14,935 bases of DNA from NCBI GenBank assembly GCA_900543945.1, contig UQTN01000051.1, forward strand, positions 1 through 14,935, read 5' to 3'. The notes under the pieces are model-generated. The model had not been told where the DNA came from. It saw only the letters and a program-made list of their open reading frames with translations, and searched no databases. Each line of letters begins with the position of its first letter. Within the stretch, counting starts at the first letter, position 1. Both the position numbers and the translations under genes were made by a program. This document shows positions 8,233 through 14,910 of the stretch, piece by piece. This DNA is from an uncultured Collinsella sp. (GTDB lineage: Bacteria > Actinomycetota > Coriobacteriia > Coriobacteriales > Coriobacteriaceae).

Positions 8233-8260
8233 TATCGATATCAATTCAGCAGTATCGATA
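8233..8260. repeat. two copies of palindromic octamer TATCGATA in the pstB leader
   Basis: TATCGATA, itself a perfect palindrome, occurs at 8233-8240 and 8253-8260. Start-to-start distance is 20 bp, close to two helical turns, so both would face the same side of the DNA. They lie between the candidate promoter and the ribosome site of pstB. A protein-binding role is an inference. Confidence 0.45.
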
Positions 8261-8273
8261 GTAGGAATCGCGG

Positions 8274-8300
8274 CTCATACGCACGTGAGCACATTGTCAA
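8274..8300 (-). promoter_or_regulatory. candidate pstB promoter with overlapping dyad
   Basis: A perfect -35 hexamer TTGACA (8300-8295) lies upstream of TATGAG (8279-8274). The spacer is only 15 nt, which is short and may mean that an activator is needed. The inverted repeat GCTCA/TGAGC (8273-8277 and 8286-8290) covers the spacer and -10. The -35 is preceded by TTACAA ten bases upstream (TTACAA-N4-TTGACA), loosely like a Pho-box direct repeat. This is suggestive only. Confidence 0.35.
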
Positions 8301-8321
8301 GTGTTTGTAAGGGCACGCTAG

Positions 8322-9560
8322 CTATGCGGCGGGCAGCTCGATGGTGAATATCGTGTGTTCGGGCGTCGATTCGCATGCAACGGTACCGCCGTGTGCCGCG
8401 ATGATCTCCTTGGCAATAGCAAGGCCCAAACCGGCACCACCGCGATTGGTCGCACGCGCCGCATCCAGGCGATAGAACTTCTCAAAGATTACCTTGAGCT
8501 TAGCCGCAGGGATAGGATCGCCCTGATTGATAAAGCGCACGCGCACGCCACCATCGTCTTGGCGCCTGGCCTCAATCGTGATAGTCGAGCCCTCGTAGCT
8601 ATAGGCGACAGCGTTTTTCATGATGTTGTTGAACACGCGGGCCATCTTGTCGCCATCCACGAGCACCGTCAGGTCCTCGCGAATATCAACTTGGGCTTCC
8701 TTATGCTGCTCGTTGAGGATGGGATAGAACTCGTCAGCCACCTGAGCCAGCAGCAACCCCAGATCAACATAGCCGCGCGTGAGCACGATATCGTGGAAGT
8801 CAAAGCGCGTGATATCGAAGAACTCCTCGATGAGCGCATCGAGCCGGTGCGCCTTGTCGAGTGCCACGCCCGTAAAGCGCGCACGTTGCTCAACCGGCAG
8901 CTCAGGAGCCTCTTGCAGCAGCGAAAGATAGCCCACCACACTGGCAAGCGGGGTGCGTAGGTCATGTGCCAAGTACGTGACCAAATCGTCCTTGCGATGC
9001 GACTCGTCACGCAGAGCTTGCTGCACCTTGCGCTCACGGTCACGCACGCGGTTAAGGGCGCCCTCGACCTCCAAGAAGTCGCCGTCGATGTTATCCCAGG
9101 TGTCGGGGTGATCGATCAGGCGATCTTGAATACGAGCGGCCAGCACACAATCGGCATGCTGCTCGCCCTGCTCGTAGCCATGGTAGTACAGGGCGCGGCC
9201 GCAAAAGAACAGCACGCACACGGCAAGCGCCAGCACAAAGCCAAGCATGTTGAATACAAAGCCGGCATCGAACAACACCGGCCCTTCGATGCCGCCGAGC
9301 GCCATGGCGCCAATCGCCAACGTCATGGCCCACGCGGCACCGCCAATCACCACGCAACGGCGCACGATTTCGAATCGATCGATCAGCAAAAAGCCGACAA
9401 GCAGCACCGCTAAGACTCCGGCGATGTTGTCGATGCCAATCAGCAGCAGGCTCAGCAAAAAGAGCAGCACCGTCGCAAGCGCGCGGTTGTCGACGACTGC
9501 CCGTACGTATTCAAAGAGTCGATCGGGCACCTCGAATGCCTGCCTATCGTCTTTTGTCAT
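8322..9560 (-). CDS. VanS-like sensor histidine kinase
   Basis: Membrane histidine kinase of 412 residues. Four hydrophobic segments at about 28-44, 46-61, 68-90 and 99-121 are joined by short loops, so the sensor is mostly intramembrane rather than a large external domain. The phosphoacceptor box LVTYLAHDLRTPLASVVGYL (His199) is the form seen in the VanS branch. The N box is NNIMKNAVAYS (311-321). G1 is reduced to NQGDPIP (345-351) without the DxGxG pattern, as is also seen in VanS proteins. The F box IFEKFYRLDAAR and G2 RGGAGLGLAIAK follow. The ATG at 9560 is preferred, with GGGGA 7 nt upstream; a GTG at 9566 lies too close to that site. It starts 25 nt after its regulator gene. The ligand is unknown, and I see no vanHAX genes, so glycopeptide resistance is not implied. 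Confidence 0.88.
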   Translation of the reverse strand: MTKDDRQAFEVPDRLFEYVRAVVDNRALATVLLFLLSLLLIGIDNIAGVLAVLLVGFLLIDRFEIVRRCVVIGGAAWAMTLAIGAMALGGIEGPVLFDAGFVFNMLGFVLALAVCVLFFCGRALYYHGYEQGEQHADCVLAARIQDRLIDHPDTWDNIDGDFLEVEGALNRVRDRERKVQQALRDESHRKDDLVTYLAHDLRTPLASVVGYLSLLQEAPELPVEQRARFTGVALDKAHRLDALIEEFFDITRFDFHDIVLTRGYVDLGLLLAQVADEFYPILNEQHKEAQVDIREDLTVLVDGDKMARVFNNIMKNAVAYSYEGSTITIEARRQDDGGVRVRFINQGDPIPAAKLKVIFEKFYRLDAARATNRGGAGLGLAIAKEIIAAHGGTVACESTPEHTIFTIELPAA

Positions 9561-9585
9561 ATCCACTTCCCCACCATCAAAGGCG

Positions 9586-10281
9586 CTATTCGATTATGTA
9601 GCCGACGCCCCAGACGTTTTTGATAAAGCGCGGCTTTTGAGCGTCGTCGCCAATCTTTTCGCGCAGGTGGCGAATGTGCACCATCACCGTATTGTTGGAG
9701 CCGGGCATAAAATCCTCGTTCCACACCGCGCGGAACAGATCCTCCACGGCTACCACGCTGCCGCGATGCTCAACCAGATACAGCAAGATGGAATACTCGA
9801 TGGGCGTGAGGCGTACCGGTGCACCGTCCACCGTTACGGAACGAGCATCGCGGTTGATCTCCAGGCCGTCGAGCTGGATGGTCGGCGACTCGGCCGCCTG
9901 CGAGCGGCTACCGTAGCTGGTGTAGCGGCGAAGCTGAGCGTGCACGCGCGCGATGAGCTCCAGCGGACGGAACGGCTTAACCACGTAATCGTCCGCGCCA
10001 AGCGAAAGGCCCTCGATCTTGTCTTGCTGGGCATCGCGCGCCGTCAGCATGATCACAGGATAGGTATGGCTGAAACGGATCGTACGCAGTAGCTCAAAGC
10101 CATCGATATCGGGCAGCATGACATCCAACAGTGCCAGATCGAACTCCTGCTCCAGGATTGCCTTGGCAGCATCGGCCCCGCTATAGGCAATCTGGACATC
10201 AAAGCCCTCTTTTGTAAGGTAGATACCAACCAAGTCGGCGATGGCCTTCTCGTCATCAACTACCAAAATGCGCTCGTTCAT
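9586..10281 (-). CDS. VanR-like response regulator, OmpR family
   Basis: DNA-binding response regulator of 231 residues. The receiver domain has the acidic pair Asp9-Asp10, phosphoacceptor Asp53 (LLDVMLPDIDG), Thr80 (IMLTARD) and Lys102 (VVKPF). The winged-helix domain at about 132-230 contains TPIEYSILLYLVEHRG, the NNTVMVHIRHLREKIG recognition segment and the ending VWGVGYIIE, which closely follow the VanR/VncR style. ATG 10281 follows GAGGAG at 5 nt. It is the first gene of the pair with the VanS-like kinase and is divergent from the DD-carboxypeptidase gene. That carboxypeptidase is a plausible target because VanRS-like systems often control peptidoglycan stem-peptide enzymes; this link is inferred. 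Confidence 0.9.
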   Translation of the reverse strand: MNERILVVDDEKAIADLVGIYLTKEGFDVQIAYSGADAAKAILEQEFDLALLDVMLPDIDGFELLRTIRFSHTYPVIMLTARDAQQDKIEGLSLGADDYVVKPFRPLELIARVHAQLRRYTSYGSRSQAAESPTIQLDGLEINRDARSVTVDGAPVRLTPIEYSILLYLVEHRGSVVAVEDLFRAVWNEDFMPGSNNTVMVHIRHLREKIGDDAQKPRFIKNVWGVGYIIE

Positions 10282-10301
10282 GCGTGCTCCTCTCGCGCTC
10301 C

Positions 10302-10330
10302 ATTATGCCCGAGGCGACGCACGCCACACA
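10302..10330 (-). promoter_or_regulatory. candidate promoter of the VanR-like gene
   Basis: CATAAT (10307-10302), 5/6 of the -10 consensus, lies about 20 nt upstream of the start codon. A 17-nt spacer leads to a poor -35 (TGTGTG). Weak -35 elements are common at activator-dependent promoters, and the dyad at 10341-10367 lies directly upstream. Confidence 0.4.
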
Positions 10331-10340
10331 CAACAAGCGT

Positions 10341-10367
10341 GGGTGATTAAGTCGGCCTTAAGCACCC
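10341..10367. promoter_or_regulatory. inverted repeat in the divergent spacer, candidate response-regulator site
   Basis: GGGTGATTAAG (10341-10351) and CTTAAGCACCC (10357-10367) are 11-bp arms with one mismatch around a 5-nt centre. It sits between two divergent promoters: just above the -35 of the VanR-like gene and about 44 bp above the -35 position of the carboxypeptidase gene. No T-run follows on either strand, so a terminator is unlikely. Confidence 0.5.
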
Positions 10368-10410
10368 TTGTGCCCGTTCGGGCGCGGATGTGGGCCACGC
10401 ACGCACGCGA

Positions 10411-10439
10411 TGATCGCCGACGCCGGCAAACGATATACT
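10411..10439 (+). promoter_or_regulatory. candidate promoter of the DD-carboxypeptidase gene
   Basis: TATACT (10434-10439), 5/6 of the -10 consensus, stands out in GC-rich sequence. The -35 position at 17-nt spacing (TGATCG) is weak. Transcription from about 10446 would leave a leader of roughly 33 nt before the GTG at 10479 and would rule out the farther upstream starts. Confidence 0.5.
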
Positions 10440-10478
10440 CTAGTTCCAGAAGAGACCATCCCGTCGAAAGCGAAATCC

Positions 10479-11819
10479 GTGAAGTCCCTCACCTCTTTTG
10501 CAAAGCGCTCAGCCCAGCTTGCCGCCGGCTTTGTCTGCGCTATCGCCCTTGCCGCTGGCGTGCCCACCGTCGCCGGCGCCCAAGTACTCACGACCGACAA
10601 TGTTTGCGGCAAAACCGCCGATGCGCGCGGCATCACGGCCGAAAACCTGCCCGATATCGATGCGACCAATGCCCTCGTCATGGGCAAAGACGGCACCGTC
10701 TACTATGCCCGCGGCGCCGATGAGCAGGTCAAGATTGCCTCGATCACCAAGGTCATGACCGCAATCCTAACCGTCGAGAATTGCAAGATGGACGAGAAGG
10801 CCACGGTGAGCAACGCCGCAGCCACCGTGGGCAATTCAACAGCCGGCCTACTCGAAGGCGACGAGCTCACCGTGAAGCAGGCACTGCGCGGCCTGATGAT
10901 TCCCTCGGGCAACGACGCCGCCATCGTGCTCGCCGAATATGTGGGCAAGAAGATCGACCCTAAGACCAAAGACGCCGAGGCAACATTTGTGAAAGCCATG
11001 AACGAGCGCGCTAAGAAGCTCGGTTGCACCGGCACGCTTTTTGAAAACCCGCATGGTCTGGACTTTGATGAGTGGGCTGGTGATATGCACTCAACCGCAC
11101 ACGACGTAGCGCTGATGATGCAGGAGGCCATGAAAAACGACACGATCCGCGAGGTCGTAGCGAGCGAAGATTCCTGGATCGAGGTCACGGGCGCCGACGG
11201 CACCGACCATTCGCATTCCATGGACACGCATAACTATTTGCTAGGCCAAGATGGCAACATCGGTGGCAAGACCGGCACCACCGATGATGCAGGCTATTGC
11301 TTTACGGGTGCCTACAACCGCGATGGCGACGAGATCTACACCGTCGTTTTGAACTCCACCACCACCGACCAGCGCTTTACCGATACCGCAACCCTTGCCA
11401 ATTGGTACTACGGTCACAAGGTGACGGTCGCAATCGCCAACACGCAGGAAAAGACCGCCAACGGCAACCCACTTATGGCGCGCATTGGCCAAACCGACTG
11501 GACGGATAAGACGATCGACGCCACGCTCGCCGATCCTACGGCGCAAGCGACCGTGTTTTCCCTTGCCGGCGAGGTGACCGAAAAGGTTAGCTACGACGAT
11601 CTTTCGGGCACGGTGCATGTGGGCGACAAGGTGGGCAGCGTTACGCTCAAGCAGGATGGCACCAAGATCGCCGTCATGGACCTGGTTGCCGACGAGGAAG
11701 GCGCAGGGCCGAATCCCATTGAGTGGCTACTCGTGAAGCTCGATCGCTTGGGCCGCCGCATCGACAACCGCCCGCTCACGACAGAAAGCGAGACCGTCGC
11801 CAAGGCGCCCGAGGTGTAG
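10479..11819 (+). CDS. dacA: Secreted D-alanyl-D-alanine carboxypeptidase (PBP5/DacA family, S11)
   Basis: Penicillin-binding serine peptidase that removes the terminal D-Ala from peptidoglycan stem peptides outside the membrane. All three active-site motifs are present: SITK (Ser88-Lys91), SGN (143-145) and KTG (264-266). With the GTG start it has 446 residues and a typical signal peptide (MKSLTSFAKR, then a hydrophobic run to AGA at 32-34). Longer in-frame starts at TTG 10368 and ATG 10410 would place the -10 box inside or beside the gene and bury the signal peptide. Residues about 315-405 match the beta-rich C-terminal domain of PBP5. PNPIEWLLVKLDRLGRRI (411-428) could be the amphipathic membrane anchor, followed by a free tail. 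The ribosome site is weak (GAAAG). It is divergent from the VanR/VanS-like pair and ends in a strong terminator. Confidence 0.93.
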   Translation: MKSLTSFAKRSAQLAAGFVCAIALAAGVPTVAGAQVLTTDNVCGKTADARGITAENLPDIDATNALVMGKDGTVYYARGADEQVKIASITKVMTAILTVENCKMDEKATVSNAAATVGNSTAGLLEGDELTVKQALRGLMIPSGNDAAIVLAEYVGKKIDPKTKDAEATFVKAMNERAKKLGCTGTLFENPHGLDFDEWAGDMHSTAHDVALMMQEAMKNDTIREVVASEDSWIEVTGADGTDHSHSMDTHNYLLGQDGNIGGKTGTTDDAGYCFTGAYNRDGDEIYTVVLNSTTTDQRFTDTATLANWYYGHKVTVAIANTQEKTANGNPLMARIGQTDWTDKTIDATLADPTAQATVFSLAGEVTEKVSYDDLSGTVHVGDKVGSVTLKQDGTKIAVMDLVADEEGAGPNPIEWLLVKLDRLGRRIDNRPLTTESETVAKAPEV

Positions 11820-11847
11820 TGCGCAAGAATAATAAGCCCACTGAAGG

Positions 11848-11876
11848 GAGGCGTCCGAAAGGATGCCTCTTTTTTT
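11848..11876 (+). terminator. Rho-independent terminator of dacA
   Basis: GAGGCGTCC (11848-11856) pairs with GGATGCCTC (11861-11869) through nine pairs including one G-T wobble. It has a GAAA tetraloop and is followed by seven Ts (11870-11876). It starts 28 nt past the dacA stop codon. Confidence 0.92.
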
Positions 11877-11878
11877 GA

Positions 11879-11967
11879 GGTTCGAATCCCCAGATGCCAT
11901 TCTTGATAATAAAAAGGGCCCCAAATGGGACCCTTCTTCAAATTCGTACTGGCGGAGAGCTGGGGAT
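11879..11967. repeat. 89-bp direct repeat, left copy (tRNA-Ser 3' end plus terminator)
   Basis: It matches 12069-12157 at 87 of 89 positions, offset by exactly 190 bp; the differences are at 11894-11895 (AT here, CC in the other copy). Read on the minus strand it begins with the last 18 nt of tRNA-Ser including CCA (11967-11950). It then holds the tRNA's terminator hairpin (11914-11935) and a TTCGAA-centred piece resembling a T-arm. The rest of the tRNA is missing, so this copy is a 3'-end remnant. Duplication of a tRNA 3' end plus terminator is what integration at a tRNA leaves behind; a local duplication would look similar. Confidence 0.9.
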
Positions 11968-12089
11968 GTCCGGGCATGCTGCGCATGCCCTCCGGCTTCA
12001 AAGCCTGGCGGCTTTTCGCCCACGGGCTACAAACGCTTTCGCGTTTGCTTAACGCCCGTGCCCTCTCGGGTTCGAATCCCCAGCCGCCA
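11950..12089. repeat. fold-back element with a multi-hairpin interior
   Basis: The ends pair: GCTGGGGAT (11959-11967) with ATCCCCAGC (12076-12084), extended by TGGCG/CGCCA (11950-11954 with 12085-12089) across a 4-nt bulge. Inside, in order, are GGGCATGC/GCATGCCC (11972-11979, 11983-11990), GGCT/AGCC (11994-11997, 12002-12005), GGCG/CGCC (12007-12010, 12017-12020), and a compound stem of CACGGGC/GCCCGTG (12021-12027, 12054-12060) enclosing CAAACGC/GCGTTTG (12030-12036, 12041-12047, loop TTTC). Nearly every base of the 101-bp unique interior lies in or next to a helix. It could be a structured RNA, a small palindromic mobile element or a DNA fold-back site. I do not recognise the family. Confidence 0.7.
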
Positions 12090-12157
12090 TTCTTGATAAT
12101 AAAAAGGGCCCCAAATGGGACCCTTCTTCAAATTCGTACTGGCGGAGAGCTGGGGAT
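12069..12157. repeat. 89-bp direct repeat, right copy, joined to the intact tRNA-Ser
   Basis: This is the partner of 11879-11967. Its right part (12140-12157) is the 3' end of the complete tRNA-Ser gene, so this copy is probably in the native arrangement for the tRNA and its terminator. Its CC at 12084-12085 makes the flank complementary to GGCGG at 11951-11955, which closes the fold-back element. Confidence 0.9.
12093..12125 (-). terminator. Rho-independent terminator of tRNA-Ser
   Basis: On the minus strand AAGGG (12125-12121) pairs with CCCTT (12108-12104), and CCC (12119-12117) with GGG (12112-12110), with one mismatch between the two helices and an ATTT loop. A T-rich tail (TTTTTATTAT) follows. 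It starts 14 nt after the tRNA CCA end. The same hairpin occurs at 11914-11935 in the left repeat copy, where it may stop read-through. Confidence 0.85.
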
Positions 12158-12230
12158 TCGAACCCCAGATGCCCTTTTGGGGCATACTCGCTTAGCAGGC
12201 GAGCACCTTCGGCCTCTCGGTCAGCTCTCC
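12140..12230 (-). tRNA. tRNA-Ser(GCU), CCA encoded
   Basis: A 91-nt class II tRNA. The acceptor GGAGAGC (12230-12224) pairs with GCTCTCC (12150-12144), followed by discriminator G and an encoded CCA (12142-12140). The anticodon stem CTCGC/GCGAG encloses the loop CTGCTAA, giving anticodon GCU, which reads AGC/AGU serine codons. The long variable arm TGCCC/GGGCA is diagnostic of serine/leucine/tyrosine tRNAs. The T-arm is TGGGG-TTCGAAT-CCCCA. All stems pair without mismatch, so the gene looks functional, with its own promoter and terminator. Confidence 0.96.
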
Positions 12231-12244
12231 GTAACAGCCGTTCT

Positions 12245-12273
12245 ATAGTAACCAAACAGCCAAGGATGGGCAA
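12245..12273 (-). promoter_or_regulatory. promoter of tRNA-Ser
   Basis: TTGCCC (12273-12268) and TACTAT (12250-12245) are separated by 17 nt on the minus strand. The -10 ends 14 nt before the first base of the tRNA, the spacing expected for a short 5' leader. Confidence 0.75.
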
Positions 12274-12322
12274 GAGGAAATTTTCTAATTGCCTAGCAGC
12301 CTTTCCTTCTTGAAAGCTTCGC

Positions 12323-14764
12323 CTACCCCAGCGAGCGGTTGAGGGAGCCGAGCTCGTCGTTGCCCATGGTACGCCACATTTGGAAGATGCAACCGCGCGC
12401 CAGGAAAAAGAAGCCGTTATCGACCAGCTGCACGGCGGCATCCGCAAGCTGGTTGGCCACCGCGGGCACGGGCGGCAATTCGAGTCCAGCCCTGCGGATG
12501 GTCTCGACCGCTTCCTCGAACGTCGGAGGCTCGCTGACACCCATCTCGTTCATAAGGCCCTGCATTTCTTCCAGCGCGCTGCTGCCCGACTCCTCGCCGC
12601 GCGGCACCAGACGGTAACAAGCCAGCGCCAGATTGAGCTGATCGCAATTCCAATAGGCAAACGCCAAGCGATAGAACAGGTAGCCGATTGCAGAACGATC
12701 GCTGGCAATACGTAGGCCGTGGCGCGCCACCTCGATAATCTCGTCAAAGCGCTCCAGACGCGCGAGCACGTTGATGAGCGCAAAGTGCGACTGCATGGAC
12801 GAGCGCGCCAGATCGTAAAGATGGCGCACCTCGGGCAGTGCTCGTTCAAAGTCCTCTTGCTCGGCGTAAAAACTGCAGATCTCGTGCTGGGCAAAGTACA
12901 GCGCATCGGGCGCACGAAGGATTCGCACAGAGCGGTCTTCTTCCAACACCGGTAGCACCATGCGCACCAGCTGGTTATCGCAAAACTGCGTTTGAACCGG
13001 ACCTGTCGCCAAAAGCTCGGCGACGGCGCACTTAGCCTCCAACTCCTCGACAAGACGGGAAAAGCCTTCAAAAGCACCTGTACGGTCGACTTTTGCCTGC
13101 TCGCGCAATTCAACAACACGGGCCACGTATGGGTCGTCGTCCTCTTCCATGACCTCCAGCTCGTCAGCCGTATCGGCAAGCAGCAGATCGCGCAGCGCCG
13201 GCGGCAGCATGCGATGGTCATCACGCGGACGAGCATGAACCTCCGCCGGCTCAATCGTCTCCGGAGCGGTTGACTCATACGCCTCAAGCACACGCTTGCA
13301 CGGCATATCGTCCATGTCCATGCTCTCAAGATCCTTGGCGACAGGCACGCAATCGGCCAGATAGGCCGCGCGCCCAAAGAAATACGTTGCGACAACGCAC
13401 TCGCCCTGCTCACTGTCGGGAGCAGCAATCTGCACATAGCAGCGCGTGATGCAGGTGCCCGCGGCAAAACACGCTGCCGCAAGCGTGAGCGCCACGCGCG
13501 CATCGTGCTCCGCGGCCCAGATCGTGCGCGTGTCCTCGTCCAGCTCGTGCCAGGCGTCATCTTGAGCGTCGTATTCACGTTGCGGCATGGCATCAACGAC
13601 AGACTGCCCAAACCGAACGAGCATAATCCCCTCGGCAACGTTTGCCCGATAGGTATAGTCGAGCCGCGTGACCACGTTAAGCGCCTCGACAATACGCGCG
13701 AAGCGGGTACGCACATCCCACTCACCGCCCGGCTGGCAAGCCACCGTACCCGGTTTGCCCCACGGGTTATCGCTCGAGGCCGTATCAAGCAGTCGGGGAA
13801 CATCGTTGGTCGTCTTGGCGATATGCCACGCATCAAAGAGCGCGCAGCCCTCAAGGCTCGGCGAGGATGCCGCAGGGACCAATCCGGCCCCGATGTGCTC
13901 AAGGATGCCGGAGAGACGGTTAAGACGGCACTCGATGGCAAGCAGCATGTCAATCTCGTCCTGGTCCAGCAGGCTGCGATCAAAATTGAGATAGAAAAGC
14001 TTTGAGCGATCGATGCGAGCCAGGCTCATCTCGGACTTAGCGGCGATGGTGCGCAAGCGAGGCAAGTCAATTTCACTCATAAGGGCGGCGGCATAGCGCT
14101 CGATACCGCTCGGATTCTCGGCATGGTCAACGCGGTAGAGCAGCGTCTCGATAGCGTCAGGTAGCGGTGTCGTGTTAAAGCCCAAAAACACCTCGACCGG
14201 CTCGGGCAACTTTACGAGCTTGATCTTGTCGACAACGTTTTGCATACCCTCGTCGAGTCCGTCGGCGTCCGCCGTGCTCGCAATGGTATTTTCGGAGTCA
14301 GCGAATATCACGTAGCGCAGGAACATCGATGCCATGAACTCACCGTAAGGAAGGGAGCGGGTCGAATTCCATGTCTCGTGGTCGGACTGCTCGCGCATGG
14401 GGCCTTCGGGAGAGCCGACGGTTCGCGCGCACGCGCGCATTGTGCCGTTGGCTCCCCGAACCACAATCTCACCAATACCGGAGTCCGACTCGTCAAGGAC
14501 CAGTTCCATGTCGGGACCGTTGGGCAACGGAGTCTCGCTAACGGGGCGGTCCACCTTGTACACCTCGCCCGAAACGCTTACGTAGCCCAAAAGCGACACA
14601 TGACTTTTGCCAACGAATTCGACGACATAGCAAGATTCATGCTGATCCTCGCCAAAGAGTTTCCAGACCACGCCATATGAGCGTCCCGCAGGCTGCTCGG
14701 GCATCGCCGGAAAGCGCTTTTTGGGATCGAGAAACCTGAGCTTGTATGTCGGACGCTCTGCCAC
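12323..14764 (-). CDS. Large cytoplasmic protein of unknown function with TPR-like C-terminal region
   Basis: I do not recognise this 813-residue protein. No signal peptide or membrane segment is visible. The first 110 residues look like a beta-rich domain (short alternating hydrophobic stretches, e.g. ESCYVVEFVGKSHVSLLGYV). The middle is mixed alpha/beta with several Cys residues (FAAGTCITRCYVQIAA). An acidic linker (EVMEEDDDP) precedes a helical region of roughly 620-730. There the pattern A-x-x-E-x-F-x-x-AL and LARLERFDEIIEVARHGL, followed by AFAYWNCDQLNLALACYRLV, fits two to three tetratricopeptide-like repeats. Such repeats usually bind other proteins. The GTG start at 14764 is chosen because an in-frame stop lies three codons upstream and AGGGTG precedes it. 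It ends 92 nt before tRNA-Ser. It could be a scaffold or assembly factor, but nothing in the context shows which. Confidence 0.85.
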   Translation of the reverse strand: MAERPTYKLRFLDPKKRFPAMPEQPAGRSYGVVWKLFGEDQHESCYVVEFVGKSHVSLLGYVSVSGEVYKVDRPVSETPLPNGPDMELVLDESDSGIGEIVVRGANGTMRACARTVGSPEGPMREQSDHETWNSTRSLPYGEFMASMFLRYVIFADSENTIASTADADGLDEGMQNVVDKIKLVKLPEPVEVFLGFNTTPLPDAIETLLYRVDHAENPSGIERYAAALMSEIDLPRLRTIAAKSEMSLARIDRSKLFYLNFDRSLLDQDEIDMLLAIECRLNRLSGILEHIGAGLVPAASSPSLEGCALFDAWHIAKTTNDVPRLLDTASSDNPWGKPGTVACQPGGEWDVRTRFARIVEALNVVTRLDYTYRANVAEGIMLVRFGQSVVDAMPQREYDAQDDAWHELDEDTRTIWAAEHDARVALTLAAACFAAGTCITRCYVQIAAPDSEQGECVVATYFFGRAAYLADCVPVAKDLESMDMDDMPCKRVLEAYESTAPETIEPAEVHARPRDDHRMLPPALRDLLLADTADELEVMEEDDDPYVARVVELREQAKVDRTGAFEGFSRLVEELEAKCAVAELLATGPVQTQFCDNQLVRMVLPVLEEDRSVRILRAPDALYFAQHEICSFYAEQEDFERALPEVRHLYDLARSSMQSHFALINVLARLERFDEIIEVARHGLRIASDRSAIGYLFYRLAFAYWNCDQLNLALACYRLVPRGEESGSSALEEMQGLMNEMGVSEPPTFEEAVETIRRAGLELPPVPAVANQLADAAVQLVDNGFFFLARGCIFQMWRTMGNDELGSLNRSLG

Positions 14765-14801
14765 GAAGTATCACCCTGATCGGTCGCTTGAAGAAGGAGT
14801 G

Positions 14802-14820
14802 GTCGCGAATAAGTCGCGAC
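14802..14820. repeat. inverted repeat in the leader of the 813-residue protein gene
   Basis: GTCGCGA (14802-14808) and TCGCGAC (14814-14820) are perfect 7-bp arms around a 5-nt loop. It lies about 37 nt upstream of the GTG start. It could be an operator or a leader hairpin. A weaker dyad, ACTCG/CGAGT (14825-14829, 14840-14844), lies directly beyond it. Confidence 0.45.
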
Positions 14821-14910
14821 ATCTACTCGGAATCTTACACGAGTCGACAGGAAATCGTCCGCTTTACGCCCGCGCCTCGACCGAGGTTCGAATCCATGCG
14901 GTGTTTACGT

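Noticed and set aside
8322..10281. Vancomycin resistance regulatory genes
   Set aside because: The kinase and regulator are VanS/VanR-like, but no vanH, vanA/B-type ligase or vanX is present in the window. Only the family resemblance is claimed.
11991..12007. CTTCAAA loop resembling the anticodon loop of selenocysteine tRNA
   Set aside because: The flanking bases do not form the required 5-bp anticodon stem, and no 8-bp acceptor or D-arm can be built around it. The plus-strand TTCGAAT at 12071 also has an incorrectly paired T-stem, so no second tRNA is called.
11863..12248. Overlapping short open frames on the plus strand across the tRNA region
   Set aside because: They start inside a terminator stem, run through two terminator hairpins and the antisense of an intact tRNA, and have no ribosome site.
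14883..14895. 13-bp match (GAGGTTCGAATCC) to 11877-11889, suggesting a third repeat copy or tRNA piece
   Set aside because: The match stops at 13 bp and is built round the TTCGAA palindrome. A match of this length within 15 kb can arise by chance, and the flanks cannot form a T-stem.
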